From the NCBI RefSeq assembly GCF_009647605.1, contig NZ_WJIF01000004.1, positions 134,435-198,434 of the forward strand: DNA of 64,000 bases, written 5' to 3'. The notes under the pieces are model-generated. The model made no database searches, was not told where the DNA came from, and saw nothing but the letters and a program-made list of their open reading frames with translations. This document shows, piece after piece, positions 50,881-59,733 of this stretch. Source of the DNA: Agromyces agglutinans (lineage in GTDB: Bacteria > Actinomycetota > Actinomycetes > Actinomycetales > Microbacteriaceae). A program made the translations under genes and the position numbers. Numbering within the stretch: the first letter of the stretch is position 1; each line of letters begins with the position of its first letter.

Positions 50881-52035
50881 ATGAGGGACCTGTATCCGGA
50901 GATCGAGCCGCTGGAGACCGGCATGCTCGACGTGGGGGACGGACAGCACATCTACTGGGAGGTGTCGGGCAATCGGGAGGGCAAGCCCGTCGTCTTCCTG
51001 CACGGCGGCCCGGGGGGTGCCACGTCGCCGGCGCACCGGCGCCTGTTCGATCCCGCGCGCTACCGCATCGTGCTCTTCGACCAGCGCGGATGCGGGCTGT
51101 CGATCCCGCACGCGTCGGAGCCGGACGCCGACCTCTCGACGAACACGACCTGGCACCTCGTGGCCGATCTCGAGCGCCTGCGCGCGCACCTCGGCATCGA
51201 CCGCTGGCAGGTGTTCGGCGGATCGTGGGGCAGCGGACTCGCCCTCGCCTACGCCGAGACCCATCCCGAGCGCGTGACCGAACTGGTGCTGCGCGGCATC
51301 TTCACGCTGCGCCGCTCGGAGCTCGACTGGTTCTACGAGGGCGGTGCCGCCGCGATCTTCCCGGACCTGTGGGAGGACTTCCTCGCCCCCGTGCCCGTGC
51401 TCGAACGCGGGCACCTGATCGAGGCCTATGCGCGCCTGCTGTCCGACCCGAACCCCGACGTGCACCAGTCCGCCGCGATCGCGTGGGCCCGATGGGAGGC
51501 GGCGACCATCACGCTGCTGCCCGAGGTCGAGAACATCGCCAAGTTCACCGCGCCCGAGTACGCGACCGCGTTCGCGCGCATCGAGAACCACTACTTCCGG
51601 CACGGCGGCTGGTTCGACGACGGACAGCTGATCCGGGATGCCTCGCGCCTGCGCGACATCCCGGCCGTCATCGTTCAAGGCCGCTACGACGTGTGCACGC
51701 CCGTGATGACGGCGTGGGATCTCCACCTCGCCTGGCCCGAGGCCGACCTGCAGATCATCGGCGACGCCGGTCACGCATACGACGAGCCGGGCATCCTCGA
51801 CGCGCTGATCGAGGCGACCGACCGGTTCGCCGAGGCGGGTGGGGCGACCGAGGCGGCGACGAGCGGGGCGGATGCCTCGTCGGAGGGGTCGCCGGACGAC
51901 GCGGATGACCGCGACGAAGCGGACGTCGGTGAAGCGGGCGAGGGCGATGTGGAGGACGCCGATACCGCCGACGATCCCGAGGCGACGGACGGTTCCGACG
52001 AGCCTGCGCAAGGGGTCGTCCGCGACGACGACTGA
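50881..52035 (+). CDS. pip: Prolyl aminopeptidase (proline iminopeptidase) with acidic C-terminal tail
   Basis: This is a 384-residue alpha/beta hydrolase of family S33. HGGPGGA forms the oxyanion region, GGSWGSGLAL carries the nucleophile Ser, VQGRYDVCTP the Asp and GDAGHAYDEP the His. LFDQRGCGLS is characteristic. The enzyme removes N-terminal proline from peptides in the cytosol. About 63 residues at the end are almost only Asp, Glu, Ala, Gly and Ser (EADVGEAGEGDVEDADTADD), which is absent from ordinary homologues and probably disordered. The mRNA is probably leaderless. Confidence 0.9.
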   Translation: MRDLYPEIEPLETGMLDVGDGQHIYWEVSGNREGKPVVFLHGGPGGATSPAHRRLFDPARYRIVLFDQRGCGLSIPHASEPDADLSTNTTWHLVADLERLRAHLGIDRWQVFGGSWGSGLALAYAETHPERVTELVLRGIFTLRRSELDWFYEGGAAAIFPDLWEDFLAPVPVLERGHLIEAYARLLSDPNPDVHQSAAIAWARWEAATITLLPEVENIAKFTAPEYATAFARIENHYFRHGGWFDDGQLIRDASRLRDIPAVIVQGRYDVCTPVMTAWDLHLAWPEADLQIIGDAGHAYDEPGILDALIEATDRFAEAGGATEAATSGADASSEGSPDDADDRDEADVGEAGEGDVEDADTADDPEATDGSDEPAQGVVRDDD

Positions 52036-52051
52036 TGGGTAGCTTCGGGAC

Positions 52052-52933
52052 ATGACGTTCAACCCGAACTCCGACATCAGTGGTGGCAAGGCGAGCAGAC
52101 GCGGTCGCACCACCGGCATCGCCGTGGGCGGCGGGCTCGGCGCGGTCGCCCTGGTCGTCATCTCGCAGCTGCTCGGCGTCGACCTCACCGGATTCCTCGG
52201 TGGCGGCGCCGGAGGCGAAGCCGCGCCCGACAGCGCGCTCGAGCAGTGCCTGACCGGCCAAGACGCGAACGAGCGCATCGACTGCCGCATGCAGGGTGCG
52301 TCGGCGTCGCTCGAGGACTACTGGGTGGATGCCGCGCCGAATGAGCTCGGCCTCCAGTACCGCACCCCGCAGGACCTGATCCTGTTCGACCAGTCGGTGA
52401 GCACCGCCTGCGGCGGCGCGACGAGCGCGACCGGCCCGTTCTACTGCCCGCCCGACGAGGCGATCTACCTCGACGTCACGTTCTTCGACCAGCTCGAGAG
52501 CCGCTTCGGCGCGGAAGGCGGCCCGCTCGCCGAGATGTACGTCGTCGCGCACGAGTGGGGCCACCACGTGCAGCAGGTCGCCGGCACCCTCGAGGCCTCG
52601 CGAGACGGCCAGACGGGCCCGACCTCGAACGCCGTGCGCGTCGAGCTGCAGGCCGACTGCTTCGCGGGCGCGTGGGTGGCCAACGCCTCCGAGACGCGCG
52701 ACGACCAGGGCGTGCCCTTCCTGGTCACGCCGACCGCCGAGGAGGTCGGCCAGGCCCTGAGCGCCGCGGCCGCGGTCGGCGACGACCGCATCCAGGAGTC
52801 GACCCAGGGTCAGGTCACGCCGCACACGTTCACGCACGGCACCAGCGAGCAGCGCCAGAAGTGGTTCACGGTCGGGTACGAGCAGGGCGCGGCGGCCTGC
52901 GACACGTTCGGGGCGAGTGGAGGGGAGCTGTAG
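52052..52933 (+). CDS. YpfJ/KPN_02809-type zinc metallopeptidase
   Basis: This 293-residue protein has a soluble N-terminal stretch (MTFNPNSDISGG, a family hallmark), one membrane helix (about 24-48) and a zinc metallopeptidase-like domain with HEWGHHVQQVAG (zinc His residues and catalytic Glu). Four or more cysteines are positioned for disulfides (ECLTGQDANERIDCR region, TACGG, FYCPP). TAGCTT ends 6 nt before the ATG, in the gap after pip. Its function in actinobacteria is not known; a periplasm-facing protease is the common assumption. Confidence 0.9.
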   Translation: MTFNPNSDISGGKASRRGRTTGIAVGGGLGAVALVVISQLLGVDLTGFLGGGAGGEAAPDSALEQCLTGQDANERIDCRMQGASASLEDYWVDAAPNELGLQYRTPQDLILFDQSVSTACGGATSATGPFYCPPDEAIYLDVTFFDQLESRFGAEGGPLAEMYVVAHEWGHHVQQVAGTLEASRDGQTGPTSNAVRVELQADCFAGAWVANASETRDDQGVPFLVTPTAEEVGQALSAAAAVGDDRIQESTQGQVTPHTFTHGTSEQRQKWFTVGYEQGAAACDTFGASGGEL

Positions 52934-53026
52934 GGGCGGCCGCGACCCCGCCCGTACGGACGGCGAACGCCCGCGTCCCCCGGAGGAGGGGAGGTGCGAA
53001 GGCCGGCGGGCAGGGAAGATGTCACT

Positions 53027-53107
53027 ATGAGCCACACCCCCTCGCGAGCGAGTGCGCCCGGCGAGTCGACCGCCAGGCGAGTGGCCACTGTGGAGGGTGC
53101 CGGGTGA
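53027..53107 (+). CDS. Candidate 26-residue upstream ORF coupled to the CDP-glycerol transferase
   Basis: ATG at 53027 opens a 26-codon frame (starting MSHTPSRASAPGESTARR) whose TGA overlaps the GTG of the next gene (GTGA, 53104-53107). GAAGAT, an acceptable -10-like box, ends 6 nt before the ATG, the spacing shared by the leaderless genes here. The main gene's GTG has only a weak GGAGGGTGCCGG sequence before it. It is rich in Arg, Ala and Ser. Confidence 0.4.
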   Translation: MSHTPSRASAPGESTARRVATVEGAG

Positions 53108-54339
53108 ACGCACGCCTGTCGAAACTCGCTCGCCGCATCCAGCGCGCCGCGGTCCGAGTGGTCATGGCGGCGACGCCGACGCGTCGGCACCTCGTCATCA
53201 ACGGCTTCCCCGTCGACGAGGGCAATGCGGTTGAGATGGTGCGTGCGAGCGCCGAACGCTACCCCGGCACCGTTTGCTGGCTCGTGCCCGAGATCGGCGA
53301 GGCACGCCGCGTGCTCGATTCGTGCGGTGCCGATCCCGACGGCCGCGTGGTCATCGTGCCCCACCGATCCATCGTGGGCCTCCGCTGGTTCGTGACCGCG
53401 GAGGTGTCGATGTTCACGCACGGCCTGTTCGGCAACCCCGGCAGGGTGCCGCGCAAGACGATGGTCAACCTGTGGCATGGCGGCGGGTTCAAGGGCCACA
53501 TCATGAGCGATGAACGCGGGCGGCCGACGATCTCGTCCGACTTCCTCGTTGCCGCGACCCGGAAGTTCGGCGAGGCGCGGGCGCGCGAATGCCGACTTCC
53601 GGCCGGCGGTCTCCTCGTGACCGGCAACCCCCGGATCGACCAGTTCGCCAGGTCCAGCACCGCCGGACTCGAGCGACTCGGCATCGATCGCGAACGTCCG
53701 TTCGTTCTGTGGATGCCGACGTTCCGCAAGAACAAGGGGCGTGGCCTCACCGCTGGGTGGTCGGACGTCGCCGGCGACGCGCCGGCGGATGTCAACGCGG
53801 CCATGGCAGCGTGCGTCGAACTGCTCGCCCGCGAGTACGGCCTCGCCGTCGTGGTCAAGCCGCACCCGCAGGATGCCGAGAGCCGGTCGATACCCGGAGC
53901 CCTGATCGTGACCAACGAACGGCTGCGGGAGTCCGGCATCCAACTCTATGAACTCGTCGGCGCGGCGGCAGGTCTTCTGACCGACTACTCGAGCGTTTGG
54001 ATCGATTACCTCGCCCTCGACCGTCCGATCGCGTTCGTGGTCCCCGACGAGGCGGGCTACGCCTCCGGCCGAGGCTTCGACCCGTCGGACGCCCTCGACT
54101 GGCTTCCGGGGCCGAAGATCGTCGACGAGGCAGACGCGCGCGCCTTCGCTGAGGACGTGCTCGCCGGCGGAGTTGCGTCGGGCGCACGGCGCCGCGAAGT
54201 CGCCGAGGAGATCGGGCAGGTCGCCGAACCGGGCGTCGCCCACCGCATCCTCGACGAGTTGTCGGCTCGCGGAGTCTTCGCGCTACCGCTGAGGCCGCGG
54301 GCTCCCGCCCCGTCCGCCCGATCTGCTCCCGGCGCCTGA
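53104..54339 (+). CDS. CDP-glycerol glycerophosphotransferase-family protein (TagB/TagF-like)
   Basis: This 411-residue GT-B-type transferase builds or starts polyol-phosphate polymers (teichoic-acid-like) using CDP-glycerol or CDP-ribitol. The family landmarks are NLWHGGGFKG (about 125), LVTGNPRID, VLWMPTFRKN, VVVKPHPQD and the C-terminal LLTDYSSVWIDYLALDRPI block. A basic N-terminus suits membrane-surface attachment. It opens the glycan block. Codon use here is a little less extreme (more GTT, CGA, AAC/ATT) than in the neighbouring housekeeping genes, which may mean recent exchange. Confidence 0.85.
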   Translation: MNARLSKLARRIQRAAVRVVMAATPTRRHLVINGFPVDEGNAVEMVRASAERYPGTVCWLVPEIGEARRVLDSCGADPDGRVVIVPHRSIVGLRWFVTAEVSMFTHGLFGNPGRVPRKTMVNLWHGGGFKGHIMSDERGRPTISSDFLVAATRKFGEARARECRLPAGGLLVTGNPRIDQFARSSTAGLERLGIDRERPFVLWMPTFRKNKGRGLTAGWSDVAGDAPADVNAAMAACVELLAREYGLAVVVKPHPQDAESRSIPGALIVTNERLRESGIQLYELVGAAAGLLTDYSSVWIDYLALDRPIAFVVPDEAGYASGRGFDPSDALDWLPGPKIVDEADARAFAEDVLAGGVASGARRREVAEEIGQVAEPGVAHRILDELSARGVFALPLRPRAPAPSARSAPGA

Positions 54340-54406
54340 TCTGTGCCCTCGGCAGCCGCCCGTGGGCCGGACGACGGCGGTTCGGAGTCCGGCCTCGGTC
54401 GCCTCG

Positions 54407-55375
54407 TCAGGACGGATGCGACCTCGCGTGCAGGCCGTGCGCCGCGCGCTCGGCCCGCGCGTACTCCTCATGCTGGTGACCGAGCGAGCCACGGACCATG
54501 CCCCAGCCCTTCACCGCCGTACGGGCGCCGCGCGCGTCGACCGCGACGTCGGACGTGACGCGGCCCACGAGATGACGCACCCCGCCGCCGAGCATGCGGG
54601 CGACTCCGCCGATCAGCCCGGAAGTGCGCACCAGCACGCGTTCGGCCGCGCCGCGGGCCAGGCGCAGGTTCACGTGCACCGTCGCATTGCCGCCGTTGAA
54701 CGCCCGCCGCATGGCCCATTGCCTGGTGACGCGTTCGCTCGGAACGAAATCCTCGGTCTCGGACTCATTGCACCAGAGGATGCGGCCGCCGGCAGCGCGT
54801 AGTCGTCGCGAGAACAACGTGTCCTCGCCGCCACCGAGGCCGAGGGACTCGTCGAAGGAGAGGCCGGCCTCGCGCACCTGATCGAGATCCAGCAGCAGGT
54901 TCCCGGTCGCGGCCACCTCGATCTCGATTCCGGTGGGCCGCGGCCGCCGACGGAACACCCCGGTCGCGAGCACCCACTCCTCGGCTCCGTCTTCGAACAC
55001 GGAAATCACGCGACCCATCACGGCCGCCGGGCGGGTCGGTTCCCAGACCCGGACGAGCTCGCGAAGCCATCCGGGGCGGGGCCGCTCGTCATCGTCGATG
55101 AAGGCGAGCAGCCGCGCATCCCCGGCCTCGGCAAGGATGCGGTTCCGCACTGCTGCGATGCCTGGGACGGGCTCGACCACATAGCGATCGACCAAGTCGC
55201 CGTGGGTGGCAACGGTGCCCGCAGCCGACGAGCCCGGGTCGTTGTCGACCACGACGACCCGCACGTCGACCAGATCCGCGACCTCGGAGATGCACGATGG
55301 GAGCGCGGCGAGCAACGCATCGAGCCTCTCGGGTCGACGATAGGTCGGGATCCCGATGACCAGCGCGGTCTTCAC
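54407..55375 (-). CDS. Glycosyltransferase family 2
   Basis: This is a 322-residue GT-A enzyme. The protein begins GIPTYRRPERLDALLAALPS, with the nucleotide-binding VVVVDNDPG, the metal-binding Asp cluster AFIDDDERP (residues about 113-121) and a later GGGEDTLFSRRLRAAG acceptor loop (the ED-x-L-F motif). A hydrophobic C-terminal region may touch the membrane. It is last in a three-gene leftward operon, coupled by GTGA to the AMP-ligase gene. The donor sugar is unknown. Confidence 0.85.
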   Translation of the reverse strand: MKTALVIGIPTYRRPERLDALLAALPSCISEVADLVDVRVVVVDNDPGSSAAGTVATHGDLVDRYVVEPVPGIAAVRNRILAEAGDARLLAFIDDDERPRPGWLRELVRVWEPTRPAAVMGRVISVFEDGAEEWVLATGVFRRRPRPTGIEIEVAATGNLLLDLDQVREAGLSFDESLGLGGGEDTLFSRRLRAAGGRILWCNESETEDFVPSERVTRQWAMRRAFNGGNATVHVNLRLARGAAERVLVRTSGLIGGVARMLGGGVRHLVGRVTSDVAVDARGARTAVKGWGMVRGSLGHQHEEYARAERAAHGLHARSHPS

Positions 55376-56736
55376 ACCGCACCACCGTCCGGAACCGAAC
55401 TGGCGGGCACGGGCACCGCGCTGCGGATGAAGCGCATCTTGCCGCCGACCTGCGGGATCTCGTCGACCCGCTCGACGGTCACCGGGACGAGCCCGCGCGT
55501 CGCGTGTCGGAGCAGCGTCTCCCCCGCGCGGATGCCATCGGCGACGCTCGCCTCGGACAGGTCACCCGGGATGCACCGGAGCGTCACCGAGTAATCGGCG
55601 TCCTGGACGATTTCGAACTGGCGCACCGAGAGCGGAGCGCTGTCGAAAATGTGCCCGAGGGCGCCCGCGATGGTCGTGCCGTCGGGAAGGCGGACGGCGT
55701 CGCTCGCGCGACCCGAGATCGCGCCGAGCCTCGGGTGGGGTCGCCCGCACTCGCATGCGCCCGACCGCAGGGCGCTCACGTCACCGAGCCGGTACCGGAT
55801 GATCGGGAACACGCGGTTGGTGAGATCGCTGACGACGACCTCGCCCTCGACGTCGGCGGGAACCGGGCGGTCGTCGGCATCGACGATCTCGACGCGGCGC
55901 ACATCGGAGAAGACGTGCATGCCGGCATGGGCCGTGCATTCGCCGGCGATCCAGGGGACCTCGGCGGACCGGTAGTGATCGTGACACGGGGCCCCGAGCC
56001 GGGATTCGATCTCAGCCCGTACCCCCGGAGTCAGCGGAGCTGCGGTCACCGCGATCGCGTCGGGCGCTGCGAAATCGAGCCCGAGACGCTCGAGTCGACG
56101 AGCCAGATCGAGGACGCCGCCGCCGTAGCCGAGGAGGAAACGGGGCCGCAACCTGTTCCACCGACGGACGAACTCGGTGACCGCGTCGTCGGTGATCCGG
56201 AAGGCGTCGAGCTCGACCCGACGAGAGGGAAGCCACTGGAGGTCGTGGCGGAGCTTCGCAGCGCCGCCGAGCATGTGGCGGGTGATGACGCCGCGATCGT
56301 CCCACGGGTCGACCCTCCACCAATCGAAGAGCCGCCACTCCAGAGCGCGAGCCGGGAACCGCTCGTCGCGCAGGATGTGCAGCGGGAGGCCAGTGCTGCC
56401 GCCGGTCTTCGACACGGCGCTGGTGCGCTCGTCGGCTTCGTCGGTCCGGATGTCGTCGAAGTGCTCGCGGAGCGCCGACTTCTCGATGATCGGCAGGCTG
56501 CCGAAGGCCGCCGGATCCTCGAGATCCGTCGCCGAGAATCCGGCGGACGAGTAGAGGTCGCGGTAGAAGGCACTGTGCGTCATCGCGAACCTGGCATGGT
56601 CGACTGCGCGTCGAGCGGTCGCGAGAGCGAGAGCGTCGGGGTCCATGCGGTCGTTCTCGCGGAAGCGATCGAGCATCGCCCTGCTCGACCGGCCGACGGT
56701 CGCGAGCTTCGCCTGGAACGCCAGACGCCGGATCAC
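55372..56736 (-). CDS. AMP-forming ligase/adenylyltransferase, CapK/PaaK-like
   Basis: This 454-residue protein is related to phenylacetate-CoA ligase and the CapK proteins of capsule loci. The phosphate-binding loop is VSKTGGSTGLPLH (about residues 113-125), RSAEVPWIAGEC is the adenylate-region motif, and FPIIRYRLGDVSALR plus CECGRPHPR are conserved. The start is a GTG overlapping the upstream glycosyltransferase stop (GTGA), so they are coupled. Its place between two glycosyltransferases suggests it activates an acid that is later attached to the surface glycan. That assignment is inference, since CapK-type activities are unproven. Confidence 0.8.
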   Translation of the reverse strand: MIRRLAFQAKLATVGRSSRAMLDRFRENDRMDPDALALATARRAVDHARFAMTHSAFYRDLYSSAGFSATDLEDPAAFGSLPIIEKSALREHFDDIRTDEADERTSAVSKTGGSTGLPLHILRDERFPARALEWRLFDWWRVDPWDDRGVITRHMLGGAAKLRHDLQWLPSRRVELDAFRITDDAVTEFVRRWNRLRPRFLLGYGGGVLDLARRLERLGLDFAAPDAIAVTAAPLTPGVRAEIESRLGAPCHDHYRSAEVPWIAGECTAHAGMHVFSDVRRVEIVDADDRPVPADVEGEVVVSDLTNRVFPIIRYRLGDVSALRSGACECGRPHPRLGAISGRASDAVRLPDGTTIAGALGHIFDSAPLSVRQFEIVQDADYSVTLRCIPGDLSEASVADGIRAGETLLRHATRGLVPVTVERVDEIPQVGGKMRFIRSAVPVPASSVPDGGAV

Positions 56737-57842
56737 GCGACCGTCTCCGGCTCAGCGACGCGCACGAGAGCGTTCGCTCGGCGACGGCTCGATGCGAGCG
56801 CGCGGCGGTACGCCTCGAGGTGCTCCTCGCCTGCCCGGGCCCATCCGCGCAGTCCCAGGTCGGGCTGCGCGGACGCCGGGATGGAAGCCGTCGCGGCGAT
56901 CGCGGCGTGGAGAGCGGGGGCGCCGAGTTCGCCGTCGTACATGCAGACCCACTCCGCACCGACCTCGCGCGCCAGCGCTTCGTTCGCCTCATTGCGGGGC
57001 ACGAGCACCGGCCGGTCGAGCGAGAGCGCGGCGAGCACGCTGCCCGAGTTGTGCATGAACCGATACGCGAGGACGACGAGTTGCGATGATGTTGCGAGGT
57101 CGACGAGCTCGGGATCCTCCACGAATCCGAGGTCGAGCACGGCACTCGGCAGCGCGTCGACGCGTTCGGCCAACACCCGTGCCAGCTCCGTGTTCGACGG
57201 GCGGCCCGCGATCCGGAGGCTCAGGGTCGGGTCCTCGCGGATGGCGTCGGCGTACGCCTCGACCAGGGCGCCAACGCTCTTGTACCGTCGGATGCCGCCG
57301 AAGTAGCCGAGGCGACCGGGGATGCGCTGCGCCCGCGGATACGGCGCATACCAATCGCGGTAGTGCCCGTGCCGGATGAGCGACGACGGGGCGCCGGCGG
57401 GCACCGGCGTCGTGACGTTCAGCGTGATCCGGTAGTCGGTGGTGGTCTCCACGATCTCGAGCAGCCGCCGCGTGATCGGATGGACCTCCGGCAGCTCCAG
57501 ATTGTGCACCGTGCGCACGACGACCACGCGGGTGAAGCGGTGCCGCGCCAACAGCGCGAGCATCAGGGCGTGCTTGCCGACGGTCTTCCACCAGGTCGTC
57601 CCGTGCAGCTTGCCCTCGGGCCAATGCCAGTGGAAGACGTCGTAGCGACCGAGGATCGCCCGCTTCCAGTCGAAGCGCGCGTGGACCAGTCCCGGCGTCT
57701 CCGACAGGGCCGCGTCGAGCATCGTGATGTACGGGTTGGTGGTGCGCCGGGGCGCCCGGAACGACTGCATCACGACGAGCCCACGGGTCGGTGGGTCGGT
57801 GTCGGAACGGACTGTCGAGTCGCGTCGGGGCGGTAGGGTCAT
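56733..57842 (-). CDS. Glycosyltransferase, GT-B fold (mannosyltransferase/GT4-like)
   Basis: This 369-residue enzyme first shows VHARFDWKRAILGRYDVFHW, an aromatic WHWPEGK segment, and the inter-domain RLGYFGGIRRYKSVGALVEA donor-side loop. The C-terminal part has MHNSGSVLAALSLDRPVLVP, which binds the nucleotide sugar. It resembles GDP-mannose-dependent transferases. The ATG at 57842 follows GAGGTGAG by 4 nt; upstream in-frame starts would put 24 unlikely residues in front. A minus-strand -10 box TAGGAT lies at 57874-57869. First gene of the three-gene operon. Confidence 0.8.
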   Translation of the reverse strand: MTLPPRRDSTVRSDTDPPTRGLVVMQSFRAPRRTTNPYITMLDAALSETPGLVHARFDWKRAILGRYDVFHWHWPEGKLHGTTWWKTVGKHALMLALLARHRFTRVVVVRTVHNLELPEVHPITRRLLEIVETTTDYRITLNVTTPVPAGAPSSLIRHGHYRDWYAPYPRAQRIPGRLGYFGGIRRYKSVGALVEAYADAIREDPTLSLRIAGRPSNTELARVLAERVDALPSAVLDLGFVEDPELVDLATSSQLVVLAYRFMHNSGSVLAALSLDRPVLVPRNEANEALAREVGAEWVCMYDGELGAPALHAAIAATASIPASAQPDLGLRGWARAGEEHLEAYRRALASSRRRANALVRVAEPETVA

Positions 57843-57868
57843 GGGCTCACCTCGCGAAGTTGTGAGCC

Positions 57869-57960
57869 ATCCTAATGATCGCGATCGCTGCTTCGAAGGG
57901 CGTGCGTACCCCACGTTCGCGGGGGTTTCGGTTCCCAGCGTCGATGCGAGCGGCTAGCCT
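57869..57960. promoter_or_regulatory. Divergent promoters of the two glycosyltransferase units
   Basis: On the minus strand TAGGAT (57874-57869) with TTCGAA 17 bp upstream serves the leftward operon. On the plus strand TTCCCA (57932-57937), 17 bp, then TAGCCT (57955-57960) serves the rightward gene at 57977. GATCGCGATC at 57878-57887 is a perfect 10-bp palindrome between the leftward -10 and -35 and may be an operator. Confidence 0.5.
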
Positions 57961-57976
57961 CGCGTCGGAGGCAGGG

Positions 57977-58942
57977 ATGCAGCGCTCGGAATCTATGGCG
58001 ACCGTCGTGGTCAATTACGGGTCGTCGCGTTTGCTCGAGGCGAACCTCGCGGACATGGCCGGATCGGGCCCGGTGATCGTCGTCGACAACCCGACGACGC
58101 GGGCCGAACGTGAGCGCGTGCACGCCCTCGCGGCCCGGCACGGCTGGGACATCGTGGACGCGCCGTCGAACCTCGGTTTCGGAGGCGGGGTCAATCTCGG
58201 TGCGGCCCGCGCGTTCGACAGCGGGGCAGCCGAGATTCTCGTGCTGAACCCCGACGCTCGGATCGACGCGGAGGCGGTTCGCGCCCTGCGCCGCGCGGTC
58301 ACCGACGATCGCATGTCGCTCGTGTCGCCGCGGGTCGTCGATCCGGATGGAAAGACCTGGTTCGCCGGGCTCGACCTCGTGGTCGCCGACGGCACGATCC
58401 GATCTCCGCGGCGTCGCGCCGAGTTTCCTGACGACCACGTAGTGGAGTGGCTGAGCGGTGCGTGCCTGCTGGTGACGGCCGAGGTCTGGAAGGCCAGTGG
58501 CGGCTTCGATGATGAGTACTTCCTGTACTGGGAAGACGTCGATTTCTCGCGGCGCGTGACCGATGCCGGTGGACGCCTCCGCGTCGTCCATGACGCCGTC
58601 GCGATCCACGATGAGGGCGGAACGCAGCGCGACGGTGAGCACCGGTCTCAGGCGAAGTCCGAGCTCTACTACTACTTCAATATCCGGAATCGGATGCTCT
58701 ACGCGGCCCGGCACCTCGATGCCGCCGCCGTCCGGTCGTGGCAGCGCTCTTCGGTGCGGGCCGCTCGGGCCGTGCTCCTGCGCGGCGGGCGCCGGCAGTT
58801 CCTGCGTCCGGTCGCGCCGATTCGTGCGGCCTGGCGGGGCCTGCGGGACGGTCGACGGATCGCCGATGCGGCCCTCGCGGGGTCACCGTTGCGCGCAGGG
58901 CAGTACACTCCGTCCACGACACATCGAAAGGCGACGACGTGA
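57977..58942 (+). CDS. Glycosyltransferase family 2 (rhamnosyltransferase/WbbL-like)
   Basis: This 321-residue GT-A enzyme reads ATVVVNYGSSRLLEANLADM at the start, APSNLGFGGGVNLGAA at about 56-71, the metal-binding NPDARID (about 90), LSGACLLV and the acceptor-side EYFLYWEDVDFSRRV. These are the standard blocks of WbbL/GlfT1-like enzymes that add rhamnose or galactofuranose. GGAGG ends 5 nt before the ATG at 57977, so a start at 57995 is less likely. The next gene is coupled by GTGA. Confidence 0.87.
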   Translation: MQRSESMATVVVNYGSSRLLEANLADMAGSGPVIVVDNPTTRAERERVHALAARHGWDIVDAPSNLGFGGGVNLGAARAFDSGAAEILVLNPDARIDAEAVRALRRAVTDDRMSLVSPRVVDPDGKTWFAGLDLVVADGTIRSPRRRAEFPDDHVVEWLSGACLLVTAEVWKASGGFDDEYFLYWEDVDFSRRVTDAGGRLRVVHDAVAIHDEGGTQRDGEHRSQAKSELYYYFNIRNRMLYAARHLDAAAVRSWQRSSVRAARAVLLRGGRRQFLRPVAPIRAAWRGLRDGRRIADAALAGSPLRAGQYTPSTTHRKATT

Positions 58943-59586
58943 GCGACGAGGAAGACACCACACGGCCGCGGCCACGCACCTGGCCGATCGTCGCTGCGGT
59001 GGCCGGCGTCGTCGTCCTGCTCGTCGCCGGCGGCATCATCTGGGCCGCAATCGCGGGCGGCGGCGGCGAGGCGGCGGGCCCGAGCGCGAGTGCCACGGTC
59101 GCCATTCCCTCACCATCACCGGGTACCGCGGGGGGTGCGACTCCCGGCGCGACGGAGGAGCCGCCGCCAGCGGACGTCCCGGTGCCCGAGGAGCTCGACC
59201 CGATCCCGCCCGACGAGGAGGCCGTCGGGGAGGACGGCGTCCGTGTGAAGCTGGAACGCATCGAATCGGTCGAGGGTGAAGCGGTCAGTGCCGGCGAGCT
59301 CTCGGGTCCGGCGATCCGTGTGACCATCGCAGTGACCAATGGCTCCGACCAGCCACTGGATCTCGGCTTCACGGTGGCGAATGCCTACGCGGGTCCGGAC
59401 CGGATTCCTGCCGGCACGGTCACCCTCCCGGGGTCGGTGCCGTTCGAGGGGGTCCTGCAGCCGGGTGAGACGGGCACCGGCGTCCGGATCTTCACCATCC
59501 CGATCGACGAACGCGGCGACGTGACGATCACCGTCGACTACGGGGCATCCGTACCGACCGTGGTCTTCAGCGGCGCGGTCGGATGA
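58939..59586 (+). CDS. Membrane-anchored protein with DUF4352-like beta-sandwich
   Basis: This 215-residue protein starts with an acidic, basic-patched cytosolic segment (MSDEEDTTRPRPRTW) and one membrane helix (about 15-40). A Pro/Thr/Ser/Gly linker (50-90) and a beta-rich exported domain (95-215) follow, with VTIAVTNGSDQPLDLGFTVA, the TxxNxxxxPL pattern of DUF4352-type immunoglobulin-like modules. It is translationally coupled to the glycosyltransferase (GTGA overlap), so it may help hold or present the glycan product. No enzyme motif is visible. Confidence 0.65.
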   Translation: MSDEEDTTRPRPRTWPIVAAVAGVVVLLVAGGIIWAAIAGGGGEAAGPSASATVAIPSPSPGTAGGATPGATEEPPPADVPVPEELDPIPPDEEAVGEDGVRVKLERIESVEGEAVSAGELSGPAIRVTIAVTNGSDQPLDLGFTVANAYAGPDRIPAGTVTLPGSVPFEGVLQPGETGTGVRIFTIPIDERGDVTITVDYGASVPTVVFSGAVG

Positions 59587-59673
59587 CCACCTGACCCGCT
59601 CGGTGCCTTCGGATGCCCCTTGATGTGGGGGGTGCCGCCGGGAGCAGCGAGTCCTACCCTGTGACGCAGTGAG

Positions 59674-59679
59674 TACAAT
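59674..59679 (+). promoter_or_regulatory. Candidate -10 box of the giant surface protein gene
   Basis: TACAAT, one of the most AT-rich hexamers in the region, would start transcription near 59686, leaving a leader of about 48 nt before the GTG at 59734. No -35 hexamer at 16-18 bp is convincing; TACCCT at 59655-59660 is an alternative box. Confidence 0.35.
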
Positions 59680-59733
59680 CCCGAGGCACTCACGCCCATG
59701 TGCGATGCCTCGGCCGACGACGCGGGGGCAACC

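Noticed and set aside
54340-54406. Possible terminator between the convergent glycan genes
   Set aside because: No inverted repeat longer than 6 bp was found, so nothing is annotated.
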